The translations under genes were made by a program, and so were the position numbers. The notes below the pieces were generated by a model that saw only the letters and a list, made by a program, of their open reading frames with translations, was not told the DNA's origin and did no database searches. This document shows positions 9,232 through 18,204 of a DNA stretch of 64,000 nt, one piece after another (the first letter of the stretch is position 1; every line of letters begins with the position of its first letter). Source of the stretch: Ignavibacteriales bacterium (lineage in GTDB: Bacteria; Bacteroidota; Ignavibacteria; Ignavibacteriales; Melioribacteraceae); assembly GCA_020635285.1 (NCBI GenBank), contig JACKAB010000007.1:248001-312000 (forward strand), in the 5' to 3' direction.

Positions 9232-10672
9232 TTATTTTTTATAAGCAAAGCAACGCTTTCAATATGATAGGTCTGAGGAAACATATCAACCGGCTGAACT
9301 TTAATAAGTTTATACTTGCTTTCACAAAGCAGCTTTATATCCCTTGCTTGGTTGTTGGGTTACAGCTAACATAAACAATTTTATTTGGTTCTAAGTTTAA
9401 TAAGTCGTTTACAGTTTTAGGATTCATACCAGCTCTTGGCGGATCGACAATAACTGTATTTGGTTTTGGGATTTTTTTCTCTTCTAAATATGGAAGAAAA
9501 GTTTTGTTAAGATCAACTTCATACGCTTTAACATTCTCAATATTATTTACTTTGCTATTTACTTTTGCATCCTTAACCGCTGGTCTAACGGATTCAAATC
9601 CGTAAACTTCTTTTACTTTTTCTGAAACAAAAATTGAAATAGTTCCTGCTCCGGAATAAAGATCGTAAACAATTTCTTCACCGGTAAACTCAGCAAAATC
9701 TAAAGCTGTTTGATATAAATTTTCTGCTTGAACAGTATTTGTTTGGAAAAACGAATTTGCACTAATTCTAAATTTATATTTTCCAATTGAGTCGTGAATT
9801 ATTCCATCACCTAAAAAAACTTTTTCATAATCGCCGTATGCAACTTGTGCTTTTTTCAAGTTGATATTATTTACAACTGTGGTAACAAAAGGAAAAACTG
9901 TTACCAATTTATCAGTAAACTCATTCATCAATTCGTCATCTTCCGTAAAGGTAACAAGGTTAACCATAAACTGATCTAAACTAAATGACTCGCGTAAAAC
10001 AAGGTTGCGCAAATATCCTTCGTTTGAATAGGTTGAATAAATTGAGGTGTTGCGCGTTCTAAAAAAATCTCTTGTAAAATTTAATACTTCAGTAGCATTA
10101 TCTGATTGAAGAAAGCATTCTTCAATATTAATTACTTTGCTAAAAACTTTCGGCACATGAAATCCAAGTGCAAAATCTTTATCCAAAATATTTTCGGTTT
10201 TCATATCTTCGGAAGTAAGCCATCTTTGTGGTGTAAAAGAAAAATCCATTTTATTTCTATAATGGAAATCATTTTTACAGCCGATAATTGGAAGCATTTC
10301 AAAATCAGTAAATCCGCCCATTCTTTCAAAAATATCTCTTACTTGCTCGTGTTTATATTTTAGCTGAGAAGAATAATTTAGGTCTTGCTGTTTACAGCCG
10401 CCGCAAACACCAAAATGTTTACACCTTGCTTCAATTCGCTCTGTGGAAGGTTTAAGAACCTCAACGGTTTTTGCTTCGCCGTAAGATTTTTTTAATTTAA
10501 GAACTTTTGCTTTTACAACATCACCGGGATATGAATTTTGAACAAACACGACATACTTTTTTTCAGTATCGCTGTTTATGTGTTCAAGTTCAGATTGACT
10601 TATACGCGCAATACCTTTGCCTTCAAATGCGTAACTCTCAATTTCAAATGTTACTATATCGTTTTTTTTCAT
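9232..10672 (-). CDS. rlmD: 23S rRNA (uracil-C5)-methyltransferase, RlmD/TrmA family
   Basis: SAM-dependent enzyme making 5-methyluridine in rRNA. The N-terminal TRAM domain (about residues 1-70, GDVVKAKVLKLKKSYGEAKT) is followed by an iron-sulfur cysteine cluster in CKHFGVCGGCKQQ. Then come the SAM site YDLYSGAGTISIFV, the motif VDPPRAGMNPK, and the nucleophile Cys in YVSCNP. One C is missing near 9345 (expected NPTTQARD). Beyond it the frame continues ...QPVDMFPQTYHIESVALL, the normal C-terminus. A second poly-A miscall near 9238 probably hides the stop, as the family ends there and a hairpin follows. RlmD versus another TrmA paralogue cannot be settled from sequence alone. ATG overlaps the upstream stop by 4 bases, so translation is probably coupled. 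Confidence 0.87.
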
Positions 10673-11379
10673 TTCTTCTTTAGTATTAATGTTTTGAAAC
10701 CAATAAATTTATCGCCGCCCAATTTTATAAAAATATTACTTTCGTGATTCATTTTATTCAATGTTTTTTTATAGTATGATTTTTCACCTTCGGATAACTC
10801 GCCAATTTTACCTTTCCGCATTTCTTTTACTGTTGTGTAAAATTCGTTAAGTGTGCCTGATAAGTCTTTTGAATCAATCAACTCAAAATTTCTGTCGGTA
10901 TAATATTTTTCTAAATCACCTAATTCCAGCGGTTCAAGTTCAGATGCATCAAAAATATCTTGCATAAAAACGGGAACATCAGTTTTAAGTTTAACAATTT
11001 CACCGACACAAAAAATTCCGTTAGGTTTAAGAATTCTTTTAACTTCTTTTACAATTGTTTTCCGTAAAATATTTGAAATTGAAGCTTGGGCAAAAACTAA
11101 ATCGAATTGAGCGTCAATAAAATCAGTATGTTCAAACGACATAATTTTTACTTGAATATTGTTTTCTTTCTCCAAAATTAATTTAGAGTTTATTAAAGAT
11201 TCATATTCTTCAACAATTATTTCAACTGTATTTTCAGTTTTTGCGCTAAATTTTTTTGCAATTTGTTCTTGGTTTGCACCAATAATTAAAATGTTAAAAT
11301 CATCTATCTTGATTTTAGAAAGAAGAAATTTTGCTTGTTGGCTTAAACCTGGCAATAATGTTATGTTTTGATTATTCAC
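10669..11379 (-). CDS. Class I SAM-dependent methyltransferase, substrate unknown
   Basis: 236 residues. The Rossmann pattern includes FNILIIGANQEQIAKKF (motif I, lacking the usual GxGxG), an acidic VEIIVEEYE strand, FDLVFAQASISNI (motif IV) and VKEVKRILKPNGIFCVGE (post IV), as in methyltransf_11-type enzymes. It overlaps rlmD by four bases, so the two are likely co-transcribed. That hints at RNA or protein modification but does not prove it. Confidence 0.65.
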   Translation of the reverse strand: MNNQNITLLPGLSQQAKFLLSKIKIDDFNILIIGANQEQIAKKFSAKTENTVEIIVEEYESLINSKLILEKENNIQVKIMSFEHTDFIDAQFDLVFAQASISNILRKTIVKEVKRILKPNGIFCVGEIVKLKTDVPVFMQDIFDASELEPLELGDLEKYYTDRNFELIDSKDLSGTLNEFYTTVKEMRKGKIGELSEGEKSYYKKTLNKMNHESNIFIKLGGDKFIGFKTLILKKK

Positions 11380-11464
11380 ATGGTAAAGATAAGAAGAAAT
11401 AAGAATTGTATTATAGAATTAAAATTTGATGATTAAGTTTTGATTGACTTTAATTTATAAAAAG

Positions 11465-11583
11465 GGGGCTGTCTCAAAACTAATAAATTGTCATGCTGAA
11501 TTCATTTCAGTATCTAGTTTCCTCCAAAATTCGCAATCCTAGATTCTGAAACCGGTTCAGAATGACACTTTTGAGACAGCCCC
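11465..11583. repeat. Nested inverted-repeat element
   Basis: The outer perfect 15-base arms are GGGGCTGTCTCAAAA (11465-11479) and its inverse (11569-11583). Inside are TGTCATGCTGAA (11489-11500) and TTCAGAATGACA (11556-11567), inverted with one mismatch, and two further small hairpins (CTGAATTCATTTCAG and TCTGAAACCGGTTCAGA). The inner part is the same element as at 6187-6247. No gene inside. It occupies most of the gap between the methyltransferase and OmpA genes and may also terminate transcription. Confidence 0.8.
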
Positions 11584-11610
11584 GTAAGTTAAAATATATT
11601 CTAAAGAAAA

Positions 11611-13218
11611 TTATTTAAGAACTTTAAACTCTATTCTTCTATTTTTTGCTCTTCCTTCTTCTGTAAGATTGCTGGCAATTGGAAATCTTTCTCCAAAACC
11701 AATAGCTGTTAAATTTGATTCAGCAATTCCATTATTAACTAAATAATCTTTAATTGCCGCAGCTCTTTTTTGAGATAATGATTTGTTATATCCATCATTG
11801 CCAACATCATCAGTATGTCCTTGAACTTCCAATTTTACATCCGGATGTTTTTTAAGAACATCAACAATCTCTGATAATTTTACTTTTGATTCTGCGGTAA
11901 GTTCATCTTTATTATAAACAAAGTTTAGTCCTTCCAAGGAAAAAGATTCGCCGCTAGCAATAGCTTTTTCCATTTTCTCAGCTGCACTTCCAACTATTTC
12001 TTTTGCGCCTGCAACTGTGCCTTCAACAACCTCTCCAATACTTTCTGCTGTTTTACCTGCTGCATCCTTAGCCGCTTCACCAACTGCTGAAGCAGATTCA
12101 TTAACTTTTTCAATTACAGTATTTGGAGTCTCAGCAATTTTACTTACCTCATCACCACAACCTCTGCAGAAAATGAAACACAATAATAATAAAAGTAAAA
12201 GAAGCAGTAGCCACGGCCACCATCTTCCACATCCGCCTTTTTTCTCAACTGCTGCAGGAGGAACTTCCGCAGCGGCGGCAATCGGTGCTGCTTTTGGAGG
12301 ATCAATCTTATCCAACTTTACTTCTTTTGGAGCGTTTGCAAAAGCTAACATTGCTGCAGACATTAAAACGCCACCAACTAATTTTGAACCTACGCCTATT
12401 AAAGATTTATCGCCCCTTACATATGCAAAAGCAGCTAACATTGCTGCTTCATCTTGATATTCACAACTTCTGGCAATCTCTTGTCTATTCCCGGCTTTTA
12501 AAGCATAGTAATGGTATTTTTCTTTTTCATCATAAGCCTTAATCCATCTTTCATCAAGTGGAGCATTTTTAATTACGGATTCAATTCCATTATCTCTGCC
12601 AGGCTCATTTGTATATCCTTCAGATCTTAAATATGTATTTCCATCTTCTCCGTTAAATGCAAAATAATATTCACCATCTTTAGTAAACTTGGTAAAACCT
12701 TCAGCACCTTTATATTCTTCACAAGGTAAGTATTCGTCAATAGGTCTGCTGTAAACTGGCGTATTACTTTCTTTGGCCAAAATTGCTGCCGCAGAATACC
12801 AAACTCCATCTATTTCTGTAGCCCCCGCTCCAATAGTAGAATTTGCTCCTCTAACCCAGGCATAATCTTTTTCCATTTCTTCTTTTGATTCATAATAACA
12901 GCTTCGCGCAATTTCTTGTCGATTACCAGCTTTTAAAATATAGTAGTGAAACTTTCCATCTTCTGTTACTTCTTGAAACCATCTTTCGTCTAATGGAGCA
13001 TTTCTTATAATCGAATCGATACCATTATCTCTTCCCGGTTCGTTTTGGTATCGTTGAGATCTAAGATATGTTTTCCCATTCCCTTTGTAACTAAAATAAT
13101 ATTCATTATTATTTAGTGTGAATTTACAAAATCCATCCTCTCCCTGGTATTCTTCACACGGCAGATATTCATCAACCGGACGTTTATATTCAGGGATGTT
13201 GTTACTATTTTCTTCCAT
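11611..13218 (-). CDS. OmpA-domain protein with DUF1508-like repeats
   Basis: From ATG 13218 (GAGGTG 6 bases upstream) about 535 residues. Residues about 10-290 contain two long repeats, each opening with DEYLPCEEY, then a YYF-G-TYLRS half and a HYY-LKAGNRQEIARS half, resembling paired DUF1508/YegP folds (four modules). Then a Pro/Ala linker, a poly-Leu membrane helix (WWPWLLLLLLLLLL), an Ala/Glu-rich helical stretch and an OmpA domain with VQGHTDDVGN and AKNRRIEFKV, which binds peptidoglycan. The order implies cytoplasmic DUF1508 modules joined by one helix to a periplasmic wall-binding domain. The role of the repeats is unknown. Confidence 0.8.
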   Translation of the reverse strand: MEENSNNIPEYKRPVDEYLPCEEYQGEDGFCKFTLNNNEYYFSYKGNGKTYLRSQRYQNEPGRDNGIDSIIRNAPLDERWFQEVTEDGKFHYYILKAGNRQEIARSCYYESKEEMEKDYAWVRGANSTIGAGATEIDGVWYSAAAILAKESNTPVYSRPIDEYLPCEEYKGAEGFTKFTKDGEYYFAFNGEDGNTYLRSEGYTNEPGRDNGIESVIKNAPLDERWIKAYDEKEKYHYYALKAGNRQEIARSCEYQDEAAMLAAFAYVRGDKSLIGVGSKLVGGVLMSAAMLAFANAPKEVKLDKIDPPKAAPIAAAAEVPPAAVEKKGGCGRWWPWLLLLLLLLLLCFIFCRGCGDEVSKIAETPNTVIEKVNESASAVGEAAKDAAGKTAESIGEVVEGTVAGAKEIVGSAAEKMEKAIASGESFSLEGLNFVYNKDELTAESKVKLSEIVDVLKKHPDVKLEVQGHTDDVGNDGYNKSLSQKRAAAIKDYLVNNGIAESNLTAIGFGERFPIASNLTEEGRAKNRRIEFKVLK

Positions 13219-13392
13219 TGGGGGCACCTCTTTTTTTGATAAATAAATTAATTTACTGCAGGACAAATAATTTAATAAAAAAATATATTAATGATTGAAT
13301 TATTTTTAAATTAAAATAATTTGATTCCAACTATTTGAGTAATAGAAGAAACATTCTAAATATTATTTGTCTTTCAAAGAGATGATAAAAAA

Positions 13393-14439
13393 TTAGGAGA
13401 TTTCACCGCCGCAACTTGAGCCTGCTCCGGCTGTACAACCGTAGCAATGTTGACCTGTAACAATTTTTCGACCAGTTAATAAATTTTCATCGAAATCTTT
13501 TAAGTGTTTGGGAGCACCATGATTAACCGTCATTTCTAACATTTGATTAAAATCGCAATCATACAAATAACCATCCCAGCTTACGGAAAGGGTAAACTTA
13601 CACATTACATTTTTTGCAGCGATGGGATTGAAAGAATTTACAAGTTTTGTCATGTAATTTTCATAATTACCTGAAGTGATTAGGTAATCCAAGTAGCGGC
13701 TTATTGGCATATTTGTAATAGTAAATAAGTTGTTAAATACTAAGCCATGATTTTTTAATAATTCACGTTTATAATCATTTTCTAAACTTGCTTGGCTTGG
13801 GGGAAGAAAAGCTCCTATTGGATTGTAAACCAAATTTAGAATCAAATCAGAATTTTCTTTACCATAACCTAAGTCATTTAACAATTTCATTGCCACAATA
13901 GATTTGTTAAACGTACCATCACCTCTTTGTTTATCAGTAAAATTTGCTTTGTAATAAGGAAGTGAGGAAATAATTTCCACTTTATTATCAGCCATAAATT
14001 GGGCGTAATCTTCAAACTTTTTTTCTAACAATATGGTTAAATTAGAACGCACCATCACATGCTTATCTAACTTTCTAACTTCTGATACAAACCATTTAAA
14101 ATTTGGATTTAACTCTGGAGCGCCGCCGGTTAAATCAACTTTTTTAATTTTGGATTTTGCAAGAATGTTAAGACACAATTGTAAGGTTTCTTTTGTCATT
14201 ATTTCTTTTCTATCCGGACCAGCATCAACGTGACAATGTTTACAAACCATATTGCACATTTTACCAAGATTTATTTGAAATATTTCAATCTCTGAAGTAG
14301 TGAGAGGTCCTTCACCAATTGCTTCATATTTTTCATTAAAATGTGGGTAATCGTTTTCTTGATTTATAATTTTTAGCTGCTCATTAGCATTCGATAAATT
14401 TTCACCGAATGCCTTCATGCTTTTATGCCTTTGTTCCAT
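13393..14439 (-). CDS. arsS: Arsenosugar-type radical SAM protein (ArsS-like)
   Basis: 348 residues. The radical SAM cluster motif is CNMVCKHC (C-X3-C-X2-C), followed by VDLTGGAPELNP. The C-terminal DUF3641-like part has more cysteines (MCKFTLSVSWDGYLYDCDFN, HCYGCTAGAGSSCGG) for auxiliary binding. In the literature ArsS couples a ribosyl unit from SAM to methylated arsenic. Downstream genes on the same strand (AhpD-like, DUF547, two glycosyltransferases) are the known companions of this family. No arsenite methyltransferase gene is adjacent, so the substrate is inferred, not shown. The start context is weak; ATG at 14439 keeps the conserved length. Confidence 0.8.
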   Translation of the reverse strand: MEQRHKSMKAFGENLSNANEQLKIINQENDYPHFNEKYEAIGEGPLTTSEIEIFQINLGKMCNMVCKHCHVDAGPDRKEIMTKETLQLCLNILAKSKIKKVDLTGGAPELNPNFKWFVSEVRKLDKHVMVRSNLTILLEKKFEDYAQFMADNKVEIISSLPYYKANFTDKQRGDGTFNKSIVAMKLLNDLGYGKENSDLILNLVYNPIGAFLPPSQASLENDYKRELLKNHGLVFNNLFTITNMPISRYLDYLITSGNYENYMTKLVNSFNPIAAKNVMCKFTLSVSWDGYLYDCDFNQMLEMTVNHGAPKHLKDFDENLLTGRKIVTGQHCYGCTAGAGSSCGGEIS

Positions 14440-14478
14440 TATTGCCTATCTGAATTTTTAAAATTTTTTTGATAAAAT

Positions 14479-14811
14479 TTACATTGTCAATTTAGAATTA
14501 ACATTTTTCATCTGAACACCGTGAACTAAAGAGGCTCCTCCGCGGATTGCGCTTGCAACGTGAATTGCTTCAGTCATTTGTTCTAGATCGGCGCCTTTCT
14601 CTAATGAGGCAGTTGTATAAGCATCAATGCAATAAGGGCATTGTACAGCGTGGGCAACTGCTAACGCAATTAATGCTTTTTCACGTTCGCTTAATGCTCC
14701 GGCTTCAAAAACTGCTCCGTACCATTGACTAAATTTAGCCCAAAGTTTTGGGGCGCCTTCGGCCATTTCTGCAAATTTATCCAAATCCTTTGGGTTATAG
14801 TAAGTTTCCAT
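14479..14811 (-). CDS. AhpD/carboxymuconolactone decarboxylase-like protein of the arsenosugar cluster
   Basis: 110 residues, a single domain with the redox motif CPYC in HAVQCPYCIDAYTTASLEKG, plus the upstream acidic residues and downstream His expected of alkylhydroperoxidase-like folds. It ends IRGGASLVHGVQM. This matches the small peroxidase-like partner regularly found beside ArsS-type genes. An AGGAG site precedes the ATG. It lies between the DUF547 and ArsS genes in an apparent operon. Its reaction in this pathway is not known to me. Confidence 0.78.
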   Translation of the reverse strand: METYYNPKDLDKFAEMAEGAPKLWAKFSQWYGAVFEAGALSEREKALIALAVAHAVQCPYCIDAYTTASLEKGADLEQMTEAIHVASAIRGGASLVHGVQMKNVNSKLTM

Positions 14812-14828
14812 TTTTCTCCTTTAGAAAG

Positions 14829-15599
14829 TTAGTTCTTATGATCATTTAAATCCCAATTATATGAAAGATAATCAATCTCCCATTTATCTATATTTTCTGC
14901 AATATCTTTTTGTAAATCTTTTGTTAAAAATTTAGAGGCAAAAAGTAAAACTTCCTCTTCGTTTTTACCAAAGTCTTCAGAAAACCAATCAAGTATTTTT
15001 GATAATTCTGCCACTCTATTTTTTTTATCAAACTTATTTTTTGTTTCATCATTAAAAAATTGGATGGCTTGATCTTGTAATTGATCTTCCAAATTTTCAG
15101 CTGTGTAAGCTTCGTATCTAAGTTTGGGACAACTAATTGATGCACAAACAATTGCAAAATGAATTCTGGGTTCTTTAAATTCTTTTCTTAAGATTTTATG
15201 TTCAACATCATTCAAAGAATATTCTTTTCCATTGATAATTATAAATTCATCATCCCAAACAGTTGTGCTGAAAATATGTCCGAATATTCTACCACCGGTA
15301 TGCAAGTCATTTATACTTTCTATTGGGTAATTATCAACAATAGCTTTTAGAGTAAAAGCGTTATAAACATTGATCCAATATGCAATCTTTTCAGAATTAT
15401 TTTTTAAATTATGTGGATTTACATTCGACAAATATTCCAAATAAGTTTTTAATCTTTCGTCTATTTGCAATTTTTTATAATCAACCATCCCATTATAGTT
15501 ATGGTCTTTTAAAATTTGTGTAAATAGACTATGGTCAATACTTTGCGAAAAGGCATAAGAACTTAAGAAGAATAAGCTGACAAATAAAATATTTTTCAT
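14829..15599 (-). CDS. Exported DUF547 protein
   Basis: 256 residues with a cleavable signal (MKNILFVSLFFLSSYAFSQS). DUF547 core: KIAYWINVYNAFTLKAIVDNYP, a WDDEFIIINGKEYSLNDVEH segment, and the Cys/His region RIHFAIVCASISCPKL. DUF547 is distantly related to transglutaminase-like folds and is recurrently encoded with ArsS and the two glycosyltransferases. Its start overlaps the stop of the upstream glycosyltransferase gene by four bases, supporting an operon. Probably periplasmic. Confidence 0.78.
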   Translation of the reverse strand: MKNILFVSLFFLSSYAFSQSIDHSLFTQILKDHNYNGMVDYKKLQIDERLKTYLEYLSNVNPHNLKNNSEKIAYWINVYNAFTLKAIVDNYPIESINDLHTGGRIFGHIFSTTVWDDEFIIINGKEYSLNDVEHKILRKEFKEPRIHFAIVCASISCPKLRYEAYTAENLEDQLQDQAIQFFNDETKNKFDKKNRVAELSKILDWFSEDFGKNEEEVLLFASKFLTKDLQKDIAENIDKWEIDYLSYNWDLNDHKN

Positions 15600-16278
15600 A
15601 AAATAATATTATTCCTTTCTGCAATTTTTAGAATTTTAGTTTTTAACGACATATTCTTTGTTTTGCTAATCCATTTAATTAATTCTTCTTTTGTATCAAT
15701 ATCATTCAATGTTTTTAATTTTGTTAATGATAATTTATTCTGCTTAATTGCTTCTATTGTTTGATTCAATACTTTCTGAGTACTCCATTCAATATTTTGA
15801 AATAAAAAAGAATTAATTTCTTTAAGTCCTAAAAGTGAATAACCGCCGTCATCAGAAGGTGAAATCACAACATCTGTTTTATTTAATTCATTTAGTGAAT
15901 TGGTTATTAAGTCTTTACTAATATCCGGCACATCTGAACCAATAATTAAAATTTTTTCAAATCCCTTTGATTTTACTTGTTCAAAAGCATTCAACATTTT
16001 TTCACCAAGATCTTTTCCATTTTGTGGTAAATAAAAAAAATCTTTATTAACCCAATTCTTTACTTTTTGTTCGTTCGTTGAATCAACATAAAATATAAGT
16101 GTTTTACAATCTAATTTTTTCTGCTTCATGGAAAAATTTTTCTGCTAATAATTTATATATCTCAAGAGCAAAAAACATTATTTGTTGATAAAGCCAACCT
16201 TGTTTTTACCTTTCCTAATTCCGGAAATTTTATGAAAATTATTAATGCGTTTTTTGTCTGTGTTATAGTAGAGTTCAT
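15596..16278 (-). CDS. DUF2064 glycosyltransferase-like protein (TIGR04282 type), frameshifted
   Basis: The C-terminal 177 residues contain GKDLGEKMLNAFEQ, ILIIGSDVPDIS and VISPSDDGGYSLLGL, the DUF2064 nucleotide-sugar transferase core. The missing N-terminus is found upstream in other frames: ATG 16278, ALIIFIKFPELGKVKTRLA, then LEIYKLLAEKFF, so the real gene is about 225 residues. Two breaks, at a T run near 16155 and an A run near 16120, interrupt it. The N-terminus overlaps the 3' end of the next gene by about 100 bases in a different frame. It probably works with that gene in glycosylating the arsenosugar-type product. Confidence 0.72.
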
Positions 16279-16942
16279 AAATTTTTTCTGTTGAAAGCCC
16301 AAATAAGTATCCAATTATAAGAATAAAATTTTTAATCTGTGTTTTAATTATTCCTTCTCTTTCAAATTTTCTTGTAGAAGTAATTACGTAATTATTAAAC
16401 TTAATTATTTTTGTAAATTTTCTTGCTCGCTTAATAAAATCAACATCTTCCATAATTTTATAATTTTTGAAACCGCCAAGTATATTATAAAATTCTTTTC
16501 TTACAATTATTACTTGATCACCAAAAGTAGAAAATACAGAGTCAAACTTTGTAAAGAAAGAGTATAATTTGTATAACATTTTTGTGTTATCAAATTTTAA
16601 GCGGAATGTTGCAAGCTGTATTTCATGACTAAATTTTTCATTAATAATTTTAAAAATATTTTCCGGCAGATCAGTATCAGCATGAAGAAAAATTAAAATT
16701 TTACCACTTGCAGCATTTGCGCCATAGTTCATTTGTGTGCCTCTCCCTTTTTCCGTTTCAAGAAAGATTACTCCGGACTTAACACATACTGATTTTGTTT
16801 CATCTTCACTTTTTCCATCAACAACAATTATTTCTATTTGTTCTTCCAAATAGCCTTTATATTCCAATAGTTTCGGAAGTAAAGTTTTAATCTTGGTTTC
16901 TTCGTTAAGCGTTGGAATAATTACTGAGTATTTAAAATTCAT
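16178..16942 (-). CDS. GT2 glycosyltransferase (TIGR04283 type)
   Basis: 254 residues as called. GT-A fold: VIIPTLNEETKIKTLLPKL, then EIIVVDGKSEDET, the DXD-like motif in ILIFLHADTDLP, and FKNYKIMEDVDFIKR. The family normally ends soon after a motif like STEKIYELYY. The last about 24 residues here are unusual and coincide with the N-terminus of the next gene in another frame. One more A in the A6 run near 16250 would end the protein at about YYNTDKKTH, so the tail is probably artefactual. Companion of the DUF2064 enzyme and ArsS. Confidence 0.78.
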   Translation of the reverse strand: MNFKYSVIIPTLNEETKIKTLLPKLLEYKGYLEEQIEIIVVDGKSEDETKSVCVKSGVIFLETEKGRGTQMNYGANAASGKILIFLHADTDLPENIFKIINEKFSHEIQLATFRLKFDNTKMLYKLYSFFTKFDSVFSTFGDQVIIVRKEFYNILGGFKNYKIMEDVDFIKRARKFTKIIKFNNYVITSTRKFEREGIIKTQIKNFILIIGYLFGLSTEKIYELYYNTDKKRINNFHKISGIRKGKNKVGFINK

Positions 16943-17026
16943 AATAAGAATCTATGTTATGGAATGAATATAAAGTGTAAAGTTTATGACAAATATGAAT
17001 TATGAGGTGTTTGAATAAATTCAAGA

Positions 17027-17395
17027 TCATTTAGATTTTTTCTTTTTGCTGCTCTTAGCAAAAGGATTATGATCAATACTTAATTGAATCCAATATTCTA
17101 AATTTTTATCTAAATCAAATCCCTTAGGTTCAACAAATACAAATCCTTTCATTGGTCTACCAGTTATATCCATCGGCTTACAACCTTTTTTCTTCAATGC
17201 AGTTTCCATTATATCTTCACCAATTCTTGCCATTAGCCGGTCAGATTTACTCTTTTTATCAATATCAAGACCAACGCACATTTTTTCATTTAAGAAAAAA
17301 CAATAACCGCCCATAAACTTTTTACCCTCTACATTGATGTGTTTCTCTTTAAATATTTGCTCTATTCGGTCAACTAAATATTCGCTGTATGCCAT
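17027..17395 (-). CDS. TfoX N-terminal domain-like protein
   Basis: 122 residues with the TfoX_N pattern: KKFMGGYCFFLNEKMCVGLD, then RLMARIGEDIMETALKKKG and a GFVFVEPKGFD strand, ending in a lysine-rich tail. The domain belongs to the fold shared with the competence regulator Sxy, but single-domain versions like this are common in many phyla and their role is not established. It lies between two glycosyltransferase genes on the same strand, with about 85-base and 105-base gaps. Confidence 0.65.
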   Translation of the reverse strand: MAYSEYLVDRIEQIFKEKHINVEGKKFMGGYCFFLNEKMCVGLDIDKKSKSDRLMARIGEDIMETALKKKGCKPMDITGRPMKGFVFVEPKGFDLDKNLEYWIQLSIDHNPFAKSSKKKKSK

Positions 17396-17500
17396 TTCAA
17401 ATTTTCCTTAACTCTATTAATTGAAATCAAGATAATCTGGATTATAAATGAAAGTATTCAGATATGAGGTAAAATAAAATATAAAAAATTTTGCAGAATA

Positions 17501-18196
17501 TTAAACTGCCTTTCTATTAAATGCGTACTTAAAAATAGTTCCTAAAATAATTATACTAGCCATGAAAGTTCCTTTAACAGTTCCGGTGACTTTAGATTTT
17601 CCAATTCTATTTCTGTATGAAACAGGAATTTCGATAGTTCGAAGTTTCATTATTGCGGATTTTATTTGCATTTCAACCGTCCAACCAAACCACCTATCCT
17701 GCATTTTCATTTCTAATAATTTATCAAATTTGATTGCACGGAAAGGACCAAGATCTGTGTACTTAAAATTCCAGAAAAGATTTATTAAAAAGCCCGCCAG
17801 CTTACTGCCAAATTGCGATTGAATTGGCAACGCGCCTTTTTCCCGTTTCCCTAAAACTCTGCTGCCCAAAACAAAATCATATTCATTATTAAATATAGGA
17901 GTTAATAATTTTTCAGCTTCTTCAGGGTAATCGCTGTAATCTCCATCAATAAAAAGGATAACTTCGAAATTTTTACTTTTACAATATTCAATTCCGGTTA
18001 AGCAAGCAGCTCCGTAACCTTTTTCTTTTTCCAATAAAACTGTTGCGCCAGCTTTAGTTGCTTCTTCAGCGGTATTGTCTGTGGAGTTATTATTTACAAC
18101 AATTATTTCGTCTACAAATTTAGAAGGAATTTCACTTATAACTTTTGCAATTGATTTTTCTTCGTTGTACGCAGGAATTATTGCAGCCGTTTTCAT
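17501..18196 (-). CDS. GT2 family glycosyltransferase, polyprenyl-phosphate type
   Basis: 231 residues. AAIIPAYNEEKSIAKVI, EIIVVNNNSTDNT and VILFIDGDYSDYPEE (DXD-like) define the GT-A fold. LGPFRAIKFDKLLEM and WTVEMQIKSAIM are typical of DPM1/polyprenyl-phosphate transferases. The C-terminus is hydrophobic (FMASIIILGTIFKYAF), so it may be membrane-associated. It starts 8 bases after the stop of the GH13 gene, suggesting co-transcription. Donor and acceptor are unknown. Confidence 0.75.
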   Translation of the reverse strand: MKTAAIIPAYNEEKSIAKVISEIPSKFVDEIIVVNNNSTDNTAEEATKAGATVLLEKEKGYGAACLTGIEYCKSKNFEVILFIDGDYSDYPEEAEKLLTPIFNNEYDFVLGSRVLGKREKGALPIQSQFGSKLAGFLINLFWNFKYTDLGPFRAIKFDKLLEMKMQDRWFGWTVEMQIKSAIMKLRTIEIPVSYRNRIGKSKVTGTVKGTFMASIIILGTIFKYAFNRKAV

Positions 18197-18204
18197 ATCA
18201 AAGA

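Noticed and set aside
12017..12457. 146-codon plus-strand frame inside the OmpA gene
   Set aside because: Opposite-strand shadow of a well-supported gene; low-complexity Ala/Ser composition comes from the repeat-rich linker on the other strand.
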